From: Vitreoscilla stercoraria DSM 513
GTDB taxonomy: Bacteria > Pseudomonadota > Gammaproteobacteria > Burkholderiales > Neisseriaceae
Length of the DNA: 64,000 bases
Assembly (NCBI RefSeq): GCF_000382305.1
Contig: NZ_KB908018.1
Coordinates: 186,001 to 250,000, forward strand
Direction of reading: 5' to 3'
Below, in pieces: positions 62,439 to 64,000 of the stretch (within the stretch, counting starts at the first letter, position 1; each line of letters opens with the position of its first letter). The notes beneath the pieces are model-generated. The model was given only the letters and a program-made list of their open reading frames with translations. It had not been told where the DNA came from and searched no databases. A program made the position numbers and the translations under genes.

Positions 62439-63526
62439 GTTTTCATGGCAGTTATCGTGCTGAGCAAGTCACGTTTTTATTAAAACCGATGGCATTAGAG
62501 ACCATTGACGACACGGTATTGAAAGAACAGCTGATTCAAAGTGGGCAGCGACATTATAGTGAAATGTTGTCACCTGAAAAACGCCCAAGCCCTGAATATT
62601 TGGCTTTGTTTCATGAGGCTTTTCAAGCCAATTGCAAACAAATGGCCAGCGATATTTTGAAATTGGCGGCGTTAATCCAACAACAAAAATCAGGCTTGCC
62701 AACTTTGGTATCTTTGGCCAGAGCAGGTACGCCCATTGGCGTGATTTTGCAGCAAATTTTAAGCCGTTTGTATGGTGAGTCGGTGAGGCATTATTCCGTA
62801 TCGATTATTCGAGATCGTGGAATCGATGAGAATGCATTGCATGCTATTTTGGATGCAGGTCATGCGCCAGAGTCTTTGGTGTTTTTAGATGGATGGACGG
62901 GCAAAGGCGTCATTAATCGTGAGTTACAGGCCGCTATTGATGGTTTTAATGCACAAAACCATTGCCACATAGATGGTCGTTTGTTTGTCTTGACCGATTT
63001 GGCAGGCGTGACCGATTGTGCTGCCAGTGAAGAAGATTATTTGATACCTTCTTCGATTTTGAATGCCAGCATCAGCGGTTTGGTCAGTCGTTCTATTTTG
63101 AATGAGACCATAGGCAAAGATGATTTTCATGGTTGTGTGTATTTTGCTGAATTTGCCGATTGCGATTTGTCACAATGGTTTGCGGATGCTGTGGTGGCGT
63201 TGGCATGGGAAGAATATGCTCAAAATGGTGTGCCTACCATGAAGATGGCTGATAAAGCCATTCGTCATCAAGCCAATCAACAGTTCATTCAGCAGTATAT
63301 GCAGCAATATGGCATTGATGATGTGAATTTGATTAAGCCCGGTATCGGTGAAGCCACGCGTGTGTTTTTGCGTCGTTTGCCTGAAAGATTGTTAGTGAAA
63401 AATTTAGAAGAAGCTTCTGTGCAGCATTTATTGTGGTTGGCGCAAGAAAAAAATGTGGTTGTAGAAGTGGTTGAAAACTTGCCATACCATGCCGCAGCTA
63501 TGATTCGGAGTGCACGCGATGCTTAA
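62435..63526 (+). CDS. StiP-family PRTase-like protein with PELOTA-like C terminus
   Basis: A 363-residue protein. It has the family's start (MSFHGSYRAEQVTFLLKP). The middle PRTase-like core includes LVSLARAGTPIGVIL, HYSVSIIRDRGID and LVFLDGWTGKG, where the last resembles a PRPP-binding loop. The last 60 residues (GIGEATRVFLRRLP onwards, ending VVEVVENLPYHAAAMIRS) look like a PELOTA-type RNA-binding domain. The family is often labelled cysteine protease StiP in databases; protease action is not visible here. Overlaps the HAD gene by four bases and the lyase by eight. Confidence 0.75.
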   Translation: MSFHGSYRAEQVTFLLKPMALETIDDTVLKEQLIQSGQRHYSEMLSPEKRPSPEYLALFHEAFQANCKQMASDILKLAALIQQQKSGLPTLVSLARAGTPIGVILQQILSRLYGESVRHYSVSIIRDRGIDENALHAILDAGHAPESLVFLDGWTGKGVINRELQAAIDGFNAQNHCHIDGRLFVLTDLAGVTDCAASEEDYLIPSSILNASISGLVSRSILNETIGKDDFHGCVYFAEFADCDLSQWFADAVVALAWEEYAQNGVPTMKMADKAIRHQANQQFIQQYMQQYGIDDVNLIKPGIGEATRVFLRRLPERLLVKNLEEASVQHLLWLAQEKNVVVEVVENLPYHAAAMIRSARDA

Positions 63527-64000
63527 GCCTCATCAATATTGCGCTTCTTTGTATGTGCCGACTACGCACAAAGATTTGAATGAAATCATGCGAGGTGAAA
63601 AGCTGCAAGAAGTCGGTAGTTTGATTTTTTGTACGGAAGATGCGGTGTCTGAACAGCATTTGCCACAAGCCATCAGCCGTTTTTTAGATGCCTTGCCGTA
63701 TTTAAATCCTCATTCATCGCAACAACGCTTTGTGCGTGTGCGCAATCCTGCGGTGATGCAGCAATTGCTGGCAAATGAGCATATTCAAAACATTGATGGT
63801 TTTGTTTTACCCAAAATTACGGCTAAAAATATTGGTGATTACCAAATTTTGGTAGAGCAAGGCTTTTATGTGATGCCTACTTTGGAAACGGCTGAGGTGT
63901 TTATTGAGCAAGAAATGTTGCAATTGCGAGATATTTTATTGCAGCCATTGTGGCGACCTTATGTGTTGAGTTTACGTCTTGGTGGCAACGATTTGCTCAA
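63519..64000 (+). CDS. CitE/HpcH-type C-C bond lyase (5' part, runs off window)
   Basis: The frame is open from ATG 63519 to the edge (about 160 codons). It shows YCASLYVPTTHKDL at the start, then EVGSLIFCTEDAV, RFVRVRNPAVMQQL and IDGFVLPKITAKN (the family's LPK motif), then YVMPTLETAEVF. It resembles the HpcH/HpaI aldolase/citrate lyase beta type found in Ter loci. The ATG overlaps the previous stop region. The remaining gene, and perhaps the ATP-grasp enzyme of such clusters, lie beyond the window. Confidence 0.75.
   Translation, partial: MLKPHQYCASLYVPTTHKDLNEIMRGEKLQEVGSLIFCTEDAVSEQHLPQAISRFLDALPYLNPHSSQQRFVRVRNPAVMQQLLANEHIQNIDGFVLPKITAKNIGDYQILVEQGFYVMPTLETAEVFIEQEMLQLRDILLQPLWRPYVLSLRLGGNDLL

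Larger units (their letters stand above)
1564..62935. repeat. Dispersed 12-base uptake-like repeat, consensus about AGCG(T/G)CCTGTAA
   Basis: Counted by eye, about 50 copies occur on both strands. Positions of the 12-mer starts include 1564, 1983, 2953, 5318, 5756, 6083, 6296, 6428, 7241, 7792, 8746, 10268, 11327, 12377, 12901, 12916, 14268, 19046, 19432, 20849, 24049, 26946, 28406, 29492, 29708, 30686, 31384, 31609, 33552, 37873, 37888, 39759, 40056, 40930, 42507, 42523, 45846, 46044, 46773, 48852, 48868, 49765, 50030, 51574, 52944, 56782, 59271, 60579, 61782 and 62924. Two forms exist, GCGTCC and GCGGCC. Some end TGAAA instead of TGTAA. It retains the CTG core of Neisseriaceae DNA uptake sequences. 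Inside genes it often encodes LQAA or LQDA. Confidence 0.8.

Noticed and set aside
1..64000. CRISPR array, prophage or insertion sequence
   Set aside because: No regularly spaced direct repeats, transposase or phage genes were seen; the 12-base repeat is dispersed and irregularly spaced.

Overview
The window looks like chromosomal DNA of a member of the Neisseriaceae (Betaproteobacteria), although not one whose DNA uptake sequence dialect I can name. The backbone genes support this: cmk-rpsA-ihfB, ndk-rlmN-pilW/pilF-rodZ-ispG-hisS-yfgM-der-hfq, dnaQ-ispD-ispF, pheA, ubiJ-ubiB, glnE and type IV pilin genes. The same family signature is seen in a short repeat, consensus about AGCG(T/G)CCTGTAA. 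By eye it occurs about 50 times in 64 kb on both strands, inside genes and as inverted pairs that form terminators. It keeps the CTG core of Neisseriaceae DNA uptake sequences but is not the classic GCCGTCTGAA.

Layout. 1-1528: a TonB-dependent haem/haemoglobin-type receptor (cut by the window edge) diverges from an IsdG-like haem-degrading monooxygenase across a Fur box. 1703-1890: two identical tandem tRNA-Phe genes. 2001-8315: a LysR regulator and AEC permease, PbpG, ArgD, a broken Sir2 deacylase, a membrane-anchored Mrr-type nuclease and a DUF456 membrane protein. 8501-12880: a complete ssuEADCB alkanesulfonate operon. 12958-26877: housekeeping genes from aroA to hfq. 26957-42484: a nitronate monooxygenase-like enzyme, a DUF945 gene broken by an in-frame TAG, dnaQ, ispD, ispF, rpiA, a cobalamin adenosyltransferase, a thermonuclease-like protein, nth, a DegP-type protease, nagZ, pheA and ubiJ-ubiB. 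42569-45145: two type IV pilin genes followed by a membrane sulfatase-fold transferase. 45255-49947: glnE, a nitrilase-family amidase, yaaA and tRNA-Ser(UGA).

50297-64000 is a large one-directional accessory island, a chemical stress-response system of the tellurium-resistance (Ter) type, running off the right edge. It opens with a regulatory module: TerY-like vWA, TerX-like TerD-family protein, TerY-like vWA, vWA plus zinc ribbon, PP2C phosphatase and serine/threonine kinase. It continues with TerC, three TerD-family proteins (TerD-like, TerD and TerZ) and an AIM24-family protein. It ends with tightly overlapping genes for a phosphoribosyltransferase-TRSP protein, a HAD phosphatase, a StiP-family PRTase with a PELOTA-like end, and the start of a CitE-like C-C bond lyase. 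The last group matches the predicted nucleoside-like metabolite pathway of Ter loci. The likely picture is a membrane-associated Ca2+-binding TerD/TerC complex, tuned by phosphorylation and linked to synthesis of an unknown metabolite. This is the best candidate for a little-studied system here.

I saw no insertion sequence, CRISPR array, rRNA or prophage. Two genes are broken: cobB by a frameshift and the DUF945 gene by a nonsense codon.
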